DNA of 64,000 nt from JAJRTE01 sp964418585. Lineage in GTDB: Bacteria; Myxococcota_A; UBA796; JAJRTE01. The notes under the pieces are model-generated. The model saw only the letters and a program-made list of their open reading frames with translations, ran no database searches and had not been told where the DNA came from. The stretch spans positions 4,688-68,687 of the forward strand of contig CAYQMG010000169.1 in assembly GCA_964418585.1 (NCBI GenBank), read 5' to 3'. Position numbers and translations under genes: made by a program. Positions within the stretch are counted from its first letter, which is position 1. Every line of letters starts with the position of its first letter. Of this stretch, positions 26,948 to 35,394 are shown piece by piece.

Positions 26948-27592
26948 GTGGGACAGAAAGTAAGTCCAATCGGTTTTCGCCTCGGGGTTACCAAGACCTG
27001 GGATTCGCGCTGGTATGCCAAGCGGGAGTACACGAAGCTCCTGCATGAGGATCTGAAGATTCGGAAGTTCCTCAAGAAGCGGCTCTACTCGGCCGGGATC
27101 TCCAAGATCGTCATCGAGCGTGCCGCGAACAAAGCCAAGGTGTACGTGCACGCAGCCAAGCCCGGCATGGTGATTGGGAAGCGCTGCGCCGGCCTGGAAA
27201 GCCTCAAGGCGGACCTGAGTCGAATCACCAGCAACGATGTGTTCCTGAACATCATCGAGGTGCGCAAGGTTGACACCGATGCGCAGCTCGTGGCCGAGAA
27301 CATCGGGGCACAGCTTGAGAAGCGTGTTTCCTTCCGGCGAGCGATGAAAAAGGCGATGACCCAGGCTTTGCGGGCGGGCGCGAAGGGGATCAAGATCAAC
27401 TGTGCCGGCCGACTGGGGGGCGCGGAGATGGCCCGAAGCGAGTTTTACCGCGAAGGCCGCGTGCCGTTGCACACGCTTCGAGCCGACATCGACTATGGTT
27501 TCGCCGAGGCGCGGACCACGTACGGCGCGGTTGGTGTGAAGGTGTGGATCTACAAAGGGGAAGTGATCCCCGGAGAAGAGGACAGCCGATAA
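26948..27592 (+). CDS. rpsC: 30S ribosomal protein S3
   Basis: A 214-residue protein starting with GTG at 26948 (GQKVSPIGFRLGV), with AAGGAG upstream. It has the KH RNA-binding domain and a C-terminal S3 domain ending KVWIYKGEVIPG. S3 lines the mRNA entry channel. The KH loop normally reads G-[KR]-[KR]-G; here it reads GKRC, with Cys80 in place of the second Gly (codon TGC, 27185-27187). A single base change from GGC would explain it. Confidence 0.97.
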   Translation: MGQKVSPIGFRLGVTKTWDSRWYAKREYTKLLHEDLKIRKFLKKRLYSAGISKIVIERAANKAKVYVHAAKPGMVIGKRCAGLESLKADLSRITSNDVFLNIIEVRKVDTDAQLVAENIGAQLEKRVSFRRAMKKAMTQALRAGAKGIKINCAGRLGGAEMARSEFYREGRVPLHTLRADIDYGFAEARTTYGAVGVKVWIYKGEVIPGEEDSR

Positions 27593-27604
27593 GGAGTTGG
27601 ACAG

Positions 27605-28024
27605 ATGCTCAGTCCAAAGCGAGTCAAGTACCGCAAGCAACAGAAAGGCCGGCGGCGGGGTATCGCCAGGGCCGGAAGCTCCTTGAGCTTCGGCGACTAC
27701 GGCTTGCAGGCGCTCGAGCCCGGGAGGATCACGGCCCGCCAGATCGAGGCTGCACGTATTGCGATGACGCGGTTCGTCAAGCGGGGTGGCAAGATCTGGA
27801 TTCGGATCTTTCCGGACAAGCCCATCACCAAGAAGCCGGCGGAAACCCGGATGGGAAAGGGCAAGGGCTCCCCTGAGGCGTGGGTGGCCGTGGTACGGCC
27901 CGGCCGGATGCTGTACGAGATGGAAGGCGTCACGCTCGAGCAGGCGCGCGAGGCATTCCGGCTTGCGTCTCACAAACTTCCCATCGCGACGCGGTTCCTT
28001 TCCAGAGAGGGAGCTTTGGAATGA
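27605..28024 (+). CDS. rplP: 50S ribosomal protein L16
   Basis: A 139-residue protein: MLSPKRVKYRKQQKGRRRGI at the start, GKIWIRIFPDKPITKKPAE and GKGKGSPEAWVAVVRPG later. L16 supports the A-site region of 23S rRNA. The stop overlaps the rpmC start (ATGA). Confidence 0.97.
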   Translation: MLSPKRVKYRKQQKGRRRGIARAGSSLSFGDYGLQALEPGRITARQIEAARIAMTRFVKRGGKIWIRIFPDKPITKKPAETRMGKGKGSPEAWVAVVRPGRMLYEMEGVTLEQAREAFRLASHKLPIATRFLSREGALE

Positions 28025-28392
28025 AGATAGAAGGCCTCAACAGGTTGTCGGACAACGACATCATTACAAAGCGGGCCGAGTTGATGCGTGAGCTGATGGC
28101 CTTGCAGATCCAGTTGCGCATGCAGCAACTGGAGAATACCTCGAAGATCAAGAAGACGCGCAGGGCCGTGGCCAGGTTGAACACCGAGCTGCGGGCGAGG
28201 GAAATCGCCCAGAACCTGCCCAAAGGCACCCTCCTCGGCCGGAGTGTGGCAAAGGCGCATGACGAAGCGACCGGAGCCGAGGCCGAGGGAACCGGGAAGC
28301 GGAGTCGTTTCGGCTTTGGCCTCCTCAAGGACGCCTTGCTCGGCAGGAAGAGCGACGTGACGGAATCCAGCGAGGGAGTTCAGAATGGATAG
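28021..28392 (+). CDS. rpmC: 50S ribosomal protein L29 with long C-terminal tail
   Basis: A 123-residue protein, about twice the usual L29 length of 60-70. The first 65 residues are a normal two-helix L29 (LMALQIQLRMQQLENTSKIK, RRAVARLNTELRARE). The extra 55 residues are charged and Gly/Ser-rich (EATGAEAEGTGKRSRFGFG) and probably disordered, apart from a short amphipathic stretch GLLKDALLG. L29 lies next to L23 at the tunnel exit. It overlaps rplP by 4 bases and rpsQ by 8. Confidence 0.92.
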   Translation: MKIEGLNRLSDNDIITKRAELMRELMALQIQLRMQQLENTSKIKKTRRAVARLNTELRAREIAQNLPKGTLLGRSVAKAHDEATGAEAEGTGKRSRFGFGLLKDALLGRKSDVTESSEGVQNG

Positions 28393-28666
28393 CACCAACA
28401 GGTCACAGGGCCTGCGCAAGAAGCTCGTCGGCACCGTGGTGAGCACCAAGATGCAGAAGACCATCGTGGTCTCCGTCGCGCGAAAGGTTCGCCACCCGAA
28501 GTATTTGAAGTATGTGACCACCCGGAAGAAGTACTACGTGCATGACGAGCACGAGGAGTGTCGGGTCGGTGACGAGGTGGAAATCCTCGAGACGCGACCG
28601 TTGAGCAAGATGAAGCGCTGGCGCCTGCTCGGAATCAAGTCCCGGGCAGAAGGGGCTGAAGTCTGA
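28385..28666 (+). CDS. rpsQ: 30S ribosomal protein S17
   Basis: A 93-residue OB-fold protein: RKKLVGTVVSTKMQKTIVVS at the start, then KKYYVHDE and CRVGDEVEILETRPLSKMKRW. S17 binds 16S rRNA early in assembly. Its start lies within the end of rpmC. Confidence 0.97.
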   Translation: MDSTNRSQGLRKKLVGTVVSTKMQKTIVVSVARKVRHPKYLKYVTTRKKYYVHDEHEECRVGDEVEILETRPLSKMKRWRLLGIKSRAEGAEV

Positions 28667-28710
28667 CGAGTCGCCCGGGGACGGGTCCGAGGTAGAGGAG
28701 GGCTGCGGCC

Positions 28711-29079
28711 ATGATTCAGAGTCAGAGTTACCTGGACGTCGCCGACAATTCGGGGGCCAAAAAGGTCATGTGCATCAAGGTACCCGGCGGGTCGCGTCGA
28801 AAGTACGCCAGCATCGGCGACGTGATCACGGTCACCGTCAAGGAGGCCATCCCGAACTCCAAGGTGAAGCGTGGCGAGGTCATGAAGGCAGTCGTCGTGC
28901 GGACCGCCAAGGAGATTCGTCGGCCCGACGGTTCGTATATCAAGTTTGACACCAACTCCGCCGTGCTCATCAACGCCCAGCGCGAGCCCATCGGGACCCG
29001 CATCTTCGGGCCGGTGGCCCGCGAGTTGAGAGCCAAGCGGTTCATGAAGATTATCTCGCTCGCTCCCGAGGTGTTGTGA
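28711..29079 (+). CDS. rplN: 50S ribosomal protein L14
   Basis: A 122-residue protein: MIQSQSYLDVADNSGAKKVM at the start and GPVARELRAKRFMKIISLAPEVL at the end, both canonical. L14 contacts 16S rRNA in an intersubunit bridge and is the docking site for RsfS. The gene normally downstream, rplX, is absent; a 153-base gap leads to rplE. Confidence 0.97.
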   Translation: MIQSQSYLDVADNSGAKKVMCIKVPGGSRRKYASIGDVITVTVKEAIPNSKVKRGEVMKAVVVRTAKEIRRPDGSYIKFDTNSAVLINAQREPIGTRIFGPVARELRAKRFMKIISLAPEVL

Positions 29080-29232
29080 GCAGCGTGAGCAACGGCGGCC
29101 CCTGGCGATAAAAAGGGGGTCGGCACCCAGGGAACGGGCAGGGACCGGGATTCTCACGTGGACCGGCGCAAGGCCCCATGTGGAAGCGTCCCCCCGGAGG
29201 ACACCCGGTACCGGGCAGCAGGAGTACCGTCC
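29080..29232 (+). other. Gap at the usual rplX (L24) position
   Basis: These 153 bases lie where L24 (75-110 residues) normally sits. No frame shows the L24 KOW signature or another recognisable gene. The stretch contains a perfect 12-base palindrome (CCCGGTACCGGG, 29204-29215) and the AGGAG of rplE. Confidence 0.6.
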
Positions 29233-29775
29233 ATGGCACGGCTGAAGGACAAATACGAGAAAGAGATTGTACCTGCACTGATGAAGGAGTTCGGATACGA
29301 AAACGTCATGCAGGTGCCCAGGCTGACCAAGATCGTCGTGAATACCAGCCTCAAGGAGGCCATCCAGAACATCAAGGTGCTGGAGACCGCCGCGGCTGAG
29401 TTGGCCCTCATCACCGGACAGAAGGCAATCATCCGTCGCGCGCGACGGTCCATCGCCAACTTCAAACTCCGGGAAGGGATGCCCATCGGCGCCATGGTCA
29501 CGCTGCGACGCGAGCGCATGTACGAGTTCATGGACAGGCTGTTCAACGTGGCGATCCCGAGAATTCGCGACTTCCGGGGGGTCTCGCCGAAATCGTTCGA
29601 CGGCCGCGGGAACTATTCGATGGGGTTGGGTGAGCAGATCATCTTTCCCGAGATCGACTACGACAAGGTGACCAAGGTGAACGGAATGAACGTGACCTTC
29701 GTGACGACGGCCCGAACGGACCAGGAGGCGAAGGCCTTGCTTGCTCACTTTGGGATGCCTTTCAGGCAGCAGTGA
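29233..29775 (+). CDS. rplE: 50S ribosomal protein L5
   Basis: A 180-residue protein: KDKYEKEIVPALMKEFGY, QVPRLTKIVVNTSLKEA, and GNYSMGLGEQIIFPEIDYD. L5 binds 5S rRNA and contacts the P-site tRNA. The ATG at 29233 has AGGAG 8 bases upstream; in-frame codons further upstream are unrelated to L5. Confidence 0.97.
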   Translation: MARLKDKYEKEIVPALMKEFGYENVMQVPRLTKIVVNTSLKEAIQNIKVLETAAAELALITGQKAIIRRARRSIANFKLREGMPIGAMVTLRRERMYEFMDRLFNVAIPRIRDFRGVSPKSFDGRGNYSMGLGEQIIFPEIDYDKVTKVNGMNVTFVTTARTDQEAKALLAHFGMPFRQQ

Positions 29776-29821
29776 ACTGTCGGAATGGAATGAATTCACG
29801 ATCTGTTTGAGGAGTGGTCCG

Positions 29822-30007
29822 GTGGCGCGAAAAGCATTGATGTTCAAGGCACAACGCAAACCGAAGTTCAAGGTGCGCGCGTACAACCGATGCCCGCTGT
29901 GTGGGAGGCCGAGGGCCTTCATGCGCAAGTTCGGGATGTGCCGGATATGTTTTCGGACCTTGGCGCTCAAGGGCGAGATTCCCGGGGTGATCAAGTCGAG
30001 TTGGTAG
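29822..30007 (+). CDS. rpsN: 30S ribosomal protein S14, zinc-binding (type Z)
   Basis: A 61-residue protein, the length of the short zinc form, with CPLC and CRIC supplying four zinc-ligand cysteines. It begins with GTG at 29822 (ARKALMFKAQRKPKF). S14 is a late-assembling 30S head protein. Organisms with zinc-dependent S14 sometimes also carry a zinc-free paralogue, which is not seen here. Confidence 0.96.
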   Translation: MARKALMFKAQRKPKFKVRAYNRCPLCGRPRAFMRKFGMCRICFRTLALKGEIPGVIKSSW

Positions 30008-30062
30008 TCTTGTAGCCTGGACGTGGCGGTCAGGGATTACTAACAGGTTGAGGAGAGTTTTC

Positions 30063-30461
30063 ATGAGCATGACCGATCCGGTGGCGGACCTCTTGACCCG
30101 TCTGCGAAATGCCACTCGTGCGAAACATGCCACGGTGACGATTCCGAAGTCCGTGCTCAAGCTGAACATCTTGAGGATTTTGAAAGACGAGGGATTCATT
30201 CGCGGCTATCAGATCACGGGGGAGGCGCCGAAGCAGCAGATCGTCGTGTCTCTCGGGTACGACCAGCACCGACAGGGGTTGATCCGCGGGCTGCGCCGGG
30301 TCAGCAAACCCGGGTGTCGCATCTACGTGGGGAAGGACAAGCTCCCGAGGATTCGCAACGGGCTGGGTGTGGCGATCATGTCCACCTCGAGAGGTGTGAT
30401 GAGTGATGCCCAGGCTCGAGCGGCGGGTGTCGGTGGCGAGTTTCTTTGTGAGGTCTGGTAG
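30063..30461 (+). CDS. rpsH: 30S ribosomal protein S8
   Basis: A 132-residue protein: MTDPVADLLTRLRNATRAKH at the start and STSRGVMSDAQAR with GGEFLCEVW at the end. S8 binds the central domain of 16S rRNA and is the classical repressor of the spc operon in E. coli. Confidence 0.97.
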   Translation: MSMTDPVADLLTRLRNATRAKHATVTIPKSVLKLNILRILKDEGFIRGYQITGEAPKQQIVVSLGYDQHRQGLIRGLRRVSKPGCRIYVGKDKLPRIRNGLGVAIMSTSRGVMSDAQARAAGVGGEFLCEVW

Positions 30462-30511
30462 GGTGCGAAGATTCCGGAGCACCGTTGGTGGCTCCGTTTG
30501 TGAGGGACATC

Positions 30512-31051
30512 ATGTCGAGAATCGGCCGTAAGCCCATTGAGTTGCCCACAGGCGTGACGGTCACCGAGAAGGACGGTGTCGTGCGGGTTACTGGGCCCAA
30601 GGGGTCACTGAGCATGTCGTTGTCCCCTTTGACGACGTTGCGCCAGGAAGGGGTGAAGCTGTTTGTGGAGCGCAAGTCGGATGACCGGCAGTCGCGGTCC
30701 GTGCACGGGCTGATGCGGAACCTGATAGCCAACATGGTTCGAGGGGTTTCGACAGGATTCGAGAAGCGCCTGGATATCGTTGGCGTTGGTTTCAAGGCGG
30801 AGCTTTCGGACCGGGTGTTGCGTCTCAATCTTGGCTTTTCGCACCCTGTCATCCTTCCTCTGCCCGAGGGGATTGACATTGTGCTGGAGAAGCCCACGAA
30901 GATCGTGGTGAAAGGGATTGATGCCCAGCAGGTGGGACAGGTTGCCGCGAATATTCGGGGGTACCGGCCGCCTGACAGCTACAAGGGCAAGGGAATACGC
31001 TACGAAGGCGAGGTCGTCAAGTTGAAGCCGGGCAAGGCCGCAGCAGGGTAG
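30512..31051 (+). CDS. rplF: 50S ribosomal protein L6
   Basis: A 179-residue protein: MSRIGRKPIELPTGV at the start, then VVKGIDAQQVGQVAANIR and RPPDSYKGKGIRYEGE, the L6 signatures. L6 lies near the sarcin-ricin loop and the factor-binding site. Confidence 0.97.
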   Translation: MSRIGRKPIELPTGVTVTEKDGVVRVTGPKGSLSMSLSPLTTLRQEGVKLFVERKSDDRQSRSVHGLMRNLIANMVRGVSTGFEKRLDIVGVGFKAELSDRVLRLNLGFSHPVILPLPEGIDIVLEKPTKIVVKGIDAQQVGQVAANIRGYRPPDSYKGKGIRYEGEVVKLKPGKAAAG

Positions 31052-31128
31052 CGTGTCGTTCTGTGCCGGAAGTCTCTTGTCGGTGGACCTGTTTGGCGTC
31101 TGGCGGCGAGTATTGGAGGTTATCGGTC

Positions 31129-31497
31129 GTGGGAAAGAGAAACCCAAGGGTGGTCGCCCGTGAGCGGCGCAAGATGAGTCTTCGCAAGAAGGTGCGCGGA
31201 ACGCCTGAGCGCCCGCGGCTGTGCGTCTATTGCAGCGGTCGGCACGTGTACGCACAGATCATCGACGACGAGTCGGGGCGGACGCTGGCTGCTGCGTCGA
31301 CGCTGTCGCCCGAGCTGCGATCTCAGGGCAAGGTTGGATCCAACATCGCATCGGCCATCAAGGTGGGGGAAGCCATTGCTGCCGCTGGACTGGCCGCGAA
31401 CGTGAAAAAGGTGGTGTTCGATCGGAACGGATTCATCTACCACGGAAAGGTGAAGGCGCTCGGAGACGCCGCTCGGAAGGGCGGACTCGAGTTCTGA
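31129..31497 (+). CDS. rplR: 50S ribosomal protein L18
   Basis: A 122-residue protein starting with GTG at 31129, 9 bases after GGAGG. RRKMSLRKKVRGTPERPRLC and the C-terminal VVFDRNGFIYHGKVKALGDA are typical. L18 carries 5S rRNA into the 50S subunit. Confidence 0.96.
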   Translation: MGKRNPRVVARERRKMSLRKKVRGTPERPRLCVYCSGRHVYAQIIDDESGRTLAAASTLSPELRSQGKVGSNIASAIKVGEAIAAAGLAANVKKVVFDRNGFIYHGKVKALGDAARKGGLEF

Positions 31498-31529
31498 GAT
31501 AGTGGCGACTGACGTATCGGGGAGTGATT

Positions 31530-32039
31530 GTGCAGAGAAACAATACCGACGAAGTTCAGCTCCAGGACAAAGTTGTCCACATCAACCGCGTCGCGAAGGT
31601 CGTGAAGGGTGGTCGTCGTTTCAGCTTTTCAGCGCTCGTCGTGGTCGGCGACGGGGAAGGGCGTGTCGGCGTCGGGCTGGGCAAGGCCACGGAGGTGCCC
31701 GAGGCGATTCGCAAGGGCGGGGAGCGTGCGCGTAAGAGCATGGTGTCCATCCCGATCGTGAACCAGACCATTCCTCATGGGGTGGTCGGCCGGTACGGAG
31801 CGGGGCGCGTGGTGCTGCGGCCGGCGTCGCCGGGTACTGGCGTGATCGCGGGTGGGGCGGTCCGGGCCGTACTCGAGGCCGCCGGGGTGCGGAATATCCT
31901 GACGAAGTCGTTGGGGACGAGCAATCCGCACAACGTGGTGAAGGCCACGATGAACGGACTGCTGCAGCTCCGCTCTGTCGAGGACGTTGCCGCGGCGCGT
32001 GGCAAGGAGGTCCTCCCCGATGGAGAACTCGCACGTTGA
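31530..32039 (+). CDS. rpsE: 30S ribosomal protein S5
   Basis: A 169-residue protein: DKVVHINRVAKVVKGGRRFS, GDGEGRVGVGLGKATEVPEA and AVLEAAGVRNILTKSLGTSN, all S5 hallmarks. S5 shapes the decoding site and mRNA entry. The GTG at 31530 is preferred over that at 31524 because GGGGAG then has a 5-6 base spacing. Confidence 0.96.
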   Translation: MQRNNTDEVQLQDKVVHINRVAKVVKGGRRFSFSALVVVGDGEGRVGVGLGKATEVPEAIRKGGERARKSMVSIPIVNQTIPHGVVGRYGAGRVVLRPASPGTGVIAGGAVRAVLEAAGVRNILTKSLGTSNPHNVVKATMNGLLQLRSVEDVAAARGKEVLPDGELAR

Positions 32040-32082
32040 GGAATTGCCTGTCTGGGCGAACACGAAGCTGTTGGGGAACACC

Positions 32083-32268
32083 ATGAGTCGTTTGAAGGTA
32101 ACACTGGTCAGGAGCGGCATTGGGAGACCTGAGGCGCAGAAGAAGATCCTGAAGGCTCTCGGGCTCACCAAGATGCACCGGACCGTGATCAGACAGAACA
32201 CTCCCACGATACGGGGGATGGTGAAGAAGGTGATCCACCTGGTGCGAGTGGAAGAAGTGCCAGAGTAA
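32083..32268 (+). CDS. rpmD: 50S ribosomal protein L30
   Basis: A 61-residue protein, the usual bacterial length: LKVTLVRSGIGRPEAQKKIL, then LGLTKMHRTV and TPTIRGMVKKVIHLV. An upstream in-frame ATG at 32020 would add 21 residues overlapping rpsE and is not needed. Confidence 0.95.
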   Translation: MSRLKVTLVRSGIGRPEAQKKILKALGLTKMHRTVIRQNTPTIRGMVKKVIHLVRVEEVPE

Positions 32269-32286
32269 TCATACCGGGGGCAAGAG

Positions 32287-32730
32287 ATGGGCAACGAACT
32301 GTCGAATCTGATGGTAATTCCTGGGTCCCGGCGTCGCCGTCGGCGTGTCGGCCGGGGTATTGCTTCCGGTCGAGGCAAGACCTGCGGTCGGGGTACGAAG
32401 GGCCAGCGGTCCCGGTCCGGTTCCGGCGTGCGTCCCGGATTCGAGGGCGGTCAGATGCCCTTGCAGCGGCGAGTGCCGAAGCGCGGATTCGTGAATGTGT
32501 TCAAGGAGCAGTACGACATCGTCAATCTGAGTGCGTTGGAGCGGCTGGTGGGTGTCGAGGTGGTGGACCCTTCGGTTCTTCGCGCCGCAGGCATGATTTC
32601 CGGGCGTAGGAAGGTGAAAATCCTTTCCTCCGGGGATCTGACGAAGCCTTTCACGGTGCGGGCACACAAGTTCAGCGCTCAGGCAGTCGCCAAGATTGAA
32701 GCCTGCGGCGGCAAGGTGGAGGTACTCTAG
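32287..32730 (+). CDS. rplO: 50S ribosomal protein L15
   Basis: A 147-residue protein with the Gly/Arg-rich N-terminal segment (GRGIASGRGKTCGRGTKGQ), GFEGGQMPLQRRVPKRGF, and a C-terminal domain ending KIEACGGKVEVL. L15 threads into 23S rRNA late in assembly. It is directly followed by secY. Confidence 0.97.
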   Translation: MGNELSNLMVIPGSRRRRRRVGRGIASGRGKTCGRGTKGQRSRSGSGVRPGFEGGQMPLQRRVPKRGFVNVFKEQYDIVNLSALERLVGVEVVDPSVLRAAGMISGRRKVKILSSGDLTKPFTVRAHKFSAQAVAKIEACGGKVEVL

Positions 32731-32731
32731 T

Positions 32732-34060
32732 TTGGCCGGCGGCTATCGAAACATCTTCAAGATTCCGGAGTTGCGGAGCCGAGTCCTGTTCACCATCGCC
32801 TTGCTCGGCGTGTACCGGATTGGTGTGTTCATCCCTGTGCCGGGGACGAACCGCGCCGCGCTGTCTCGCTTTTTCGAGACCCAGGGGAAGGGTACACTCC
32901 TCGGACTCTACGACATGTTCTCGGGAGGAGCACTGCTGCGGTTTTCGGTGTTCACCCTGGGGATCATGCCGTACATCACCGCATCGATTATTCTCCAGGT
33001 GCTGACTGTGGTGGTGCCTCAGCTCGAGCGGCTCTCCAAGGAAGGGGAGACCGGGCGACAGAAGATCACCCAGTACACCCGCTACGGCACGATCGTGATC
33101 TCTGCGGTGCAGAGTCTTGCGATTTCCTACAGCCTTGAATCCATGCCGACCGTGCAAGACATGCCGGTGGTAATCAATCCCGGTTGGGGGTTCCGGCTCC
33201 TTGCCATGGTGACGCTGACCGCCGGCACGTGTTTCATCATGTGGCTTGGCGAGCAGATTTCGGACCGCGGTATCGGCAACGGTATTTCATTGATCATCTT
33301 TGCAGGAATTGTTGCCCGGTTCCCCTTGGCTATCTACAACACGTTCCAGCAGGTGAGCATTGGCGAGCTGGCCTATGCCGAGTTGCTTGGTCTGGGCGTG
33401 CTCATGGTGGTGGTGATTGCCGCCATCGTGTTCTGCGAGCGGGGGCAGCGCCGGATTCCGATTCAGTATGCAAAGCGGGTCATTGGCCGTAAGGTGTACG
33501 GTGGTCAGACCGCTCACCTGCCGTTGAAGATCAACATGTCCGGTGTGATTCCGCCGATTTTCGCCTCCTCGTTGATGGTGTTTCCTGCGACCATCAGCAG
33601 CTTTGTGGGCGAAGACCGCTTCCCGTGGCTCGCCGCCTTCAATGCAGCCATGCGCCACGACCAGATACTCTACAACGTTCTGTATGTGGCGATGATCATA
33701 TTCTTCTGTTACTTCTATACCGCCGTGACGTTCAATCCGGACGACGTGGCGGAAAACATGAAGAAGTACAACGGCTTCATTCCCGGAATCCGCCCCGGAA
33801 AGAAAACGGCGGAGTACATCGACCGGATCCTGACGCGCATCACCCTCGGAGGTGCCCTGTACCTCTCGATCGTGTGCGTCCTCCCCACGTTCTTGATGGT
33901 CCGTTTCGGCGTCCCGTTCTATTTCGGCGGTACGTCGCTCCTGATTGTCGTCGGCGTGGCCCTGGATACGGTCGCACAGATCGATTCGCACCTGCTCACC
34001 CGGGAGTACGAGGGGCTTCTGGGCGCACGCGGGGGAAGGATTCGGGGGCGGCGCCGCTAG
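32732..34060 (+). CDS. secY: Protein translocase subunit SecY
   Basis: A 442-residue integral membrane protein of typical length with ten predicted transmembrane helices. RIGVFIPVPGTN, the first loop and plug region, GIMPYITASIILQ, and the cytoplasmic loop LKINMSGVIPPIFASS are conserved. SecY forms the protein-conducting channel of the inner membrane. It starts with TTG at 32732, one base after the rplO stop, with GGAGG 9 bases upstream. adk and map, often found next, are missing; infA follows. Confidence 0.97.
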   Translation: MAGGYRNIFKIPELRSRVLFTIALLGVYRIGVFIPVPGTNRAALSRFFETQGKGTLLGLYDMFSGGALLRFSVFTLGIMPYITASIILQVLTVVVPQLERLSKEGETGRQKITQYTRYGTIVISAVQSLAISYSLESMPTVQDMPVVINPGWGFRLLAMVTLTAGTCFIMWLGEQISDRGIGNGISLIIFAGIVARFPLAIYNTFQQVSIGELAYAELLGLGVLMVVVIAAIVFCERGQRRIPIQYAKRVIGRKVYGGQTAHLPLKINMSGVIPPIFASSLMVFPATISSFVGEDRFPWLAAFNAAMRHDQILYNVLYVAMIIFFCYFYTAVTFNPDDVAENMKKYNGFIPGIRPGKKTAEYIDRILTRITLGGALYLSIVCVLPTFLMVRFGVPFYFGGTSLLIVVGVALDTVAQIDSHLLTREYEGLLGARGGRIRGRRR

Positions 34061-34109
34061 GGGATTGCCGCTCGTTTCGGAGCCATGTCCAACGGTCGGG
34101 TAGAAAGAG

Positions 34110-34334
34110 ATGTCGAGTCAGAAAGAAGACGCCATCGAAGTTGTGGGTACGGTCATCGAGCCGCTTCCCAACGCCATGTTTCGCGTGCAGTTGGAAAACG
34201 GTCACAAGATCCTGGCCCATATCTCCGGGAAGATGCGGATGCATTTCATCAAGATTCTCCCTGGCGACCAGGTGACGGTGGAGCTTTCGCCGTATGATCT
34301 GACCCGCGGGCGTATCACGTACAGGGCGAAGTAA
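34110..34334 (+). CDS. infA: Translation initiation factor IF-1
   Basis: A 74-residue OB-fold protein: KEDAIEVVGTVIEPLPNAMF, ENGHKILAHISGKMR and PGDQVTVELSPYDLTRGRI. IF-1 blocks the A site during initiation. It lies 49 bases after secY and 17 before rpmJ. Confidence 0.98.
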   Translation: MSSQKEDAIEVVGTVIEPLPNAMFRVQLENGHKILAHISGKMRMHFIKILPGDQVTVELSPYDLTRGRITYRAK

Positions 34335-34351
34335 GAGGGCAGGGAAACACC

Positions 34352-34465
34352 ATGAAGGTCAAGGCGTCTGTAAAGAAGATGTGTGTGAAGTGTCGGACCA
34401 TCAAGCGGAAGGGGATTGTTCGGATCATCTGTTCGAACCCCAAGCACAAGCAACGGCAAGGTTGA
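34352..34465 (+). CDS. rpmJ: 50S ribosomal protein L36
   Basis: A 37-residue protein: MKVKASVKKMCVKCRTIKRK followed by GIVRIICSNPKHKQRQG. Three cysteines and a histidine (C11, C14, C27, H32) form the zinc-ribbon site of the zinc-binding C+ form of L36. GAGGGCAGGG lies upstream. Confidence 0.97.
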   Translation: MKVKASVKKMCVKCRTIKRKGIVRIICSNPKHKQRQG

Positions 34466-34517
34466 TGGTCGGTGGAATAGCGTTGAGATGTGCTCAACCT
34501 GGTAAGGAGGCCTGATC

Positions 34518-34886
34518 TTGGCTCGTATCGCTGGAATTGATCTTCCTCGCAACAAGCGTATCGAGGTCGGTTTGACGTACATCTACGGTATCGGGCGGAC
34601 GACCAGCCGCAAGGTTCTGGAGTCTGCGAACGTCAATCCCGACACCCGGACCGACAACCTCACCGATGCGGAGATCGCGCGGATACGTGAGGTGATCGAC
34701 AAGGATTGCAAGGTAGAGGGTGATCTCCGAAAAGAGATCGGTATGAATATCAAGCGGTTGATGGACATCAACTGCTATCGCGGTCTGCGTCATCGACGTG
34801 GCTTGCCGGTTCGTGGGCAGAGGACGCACACGAACGCGCGTACCCGGAAGGGGCCGCGTCGTGCCATTGCCGGGAAGAAGAAGTAG
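34518..34886 (+). CDS. rpsM: 30S ribosomal protein S13
   Basis: A 122-residue protein: ARIAGIDLPRNKRIEVGLTY, GLRHRRGLPVRGQRT and a basic tail KGPRRAIAGKKK. S13 contacts the P-site tRNA and L5. It starts with TTG at 34518, with AAGGAGG 7 bases upstream. Confidence 0.97.
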   Translation: MARIAGIDLPRNKRIEVGLTYIYGIGRTTSRKVLESANVNPDTRTDNLTDAEIARIREVIDKDCKVEGDLRKEIGMNIKRLMDINCYRGLRHRRGLPVRGQRTHTNARTRKGPRRAIAGKKK

Positions 34887-34944
34887 TCTTTCGAGCGAAC
34901 CGGCGTCCGGCGGCAGGCTGTGGCGTCAACGGTAGGGATAATCT

Positions 34945-35337
34945 ATGGCGAAGCAAAGAAGGATCTCGCGCAAGAAGAAGGTCAAGAAGAACATCCAGAA
35001 GGGTGTTGCTCACATTCAGGCGACCTTCAACAACACCATCGTCACGATCACCGACGAGATGGGGAATACCATTGCGTGGTCGAGTGCCGGGGTGAGGGGG
35101 TTCAAGGGATCCCGCAAGAGTACGCCCTTTGCCGCACAGCTTGCTGCAGAGGATGCAGCGCGCAAGGCCATGGAGCATGGTGTGCGGAAAGTGGGGGTGC
35201 ACGTGAAGGGTCCTGGAGCCGGCCGGGAGTCCGCGTTGCGGTCTCTGCAGGCTGCGGGTTTGAAGGTCACCCTGATTCGCGACGTGACGCCGATTCCTCA
35301 CAATGGCTGCCGTCCCCCCAAGCGACGCCGGGTCTGA
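34945..35337 (+). CDS. rpsK: 30S ribosomal protein S11
   Basis: A 130-residue protein: GVAHIQATFNNTIVTITDE, GFKGSRKSTPFAAQLAA and HNGCRPPKRRRV at the end. S11 forms part of the mRNA exit region on the 30S platform. Confidence 0.98.
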   Translation: MAKQRRISRKKKVKKNIQKGVAHIQATFNNTIVTITDEMGNTIAWSSAGVRGFKGSRKSTPFAAQLAAEDAARKAMEHGVRKVGVHVKGPGAGRESALRSLQAAGLKVTLIRDVTPIPHNGCRPPKRRRV

Positions 35338-35394
35338 CGGGCGCCCGTGTGCACGAGCAGCATGGTTTTCACGTGATTTCGTCTGGAGGACGTC

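Noticed and set aside
29080..29232. A frameshifted or remnant L24 gene.
   Set aside because: All three plus frames lack the L24 KOW pattern, and the stretch is too short to hold a whole gene.
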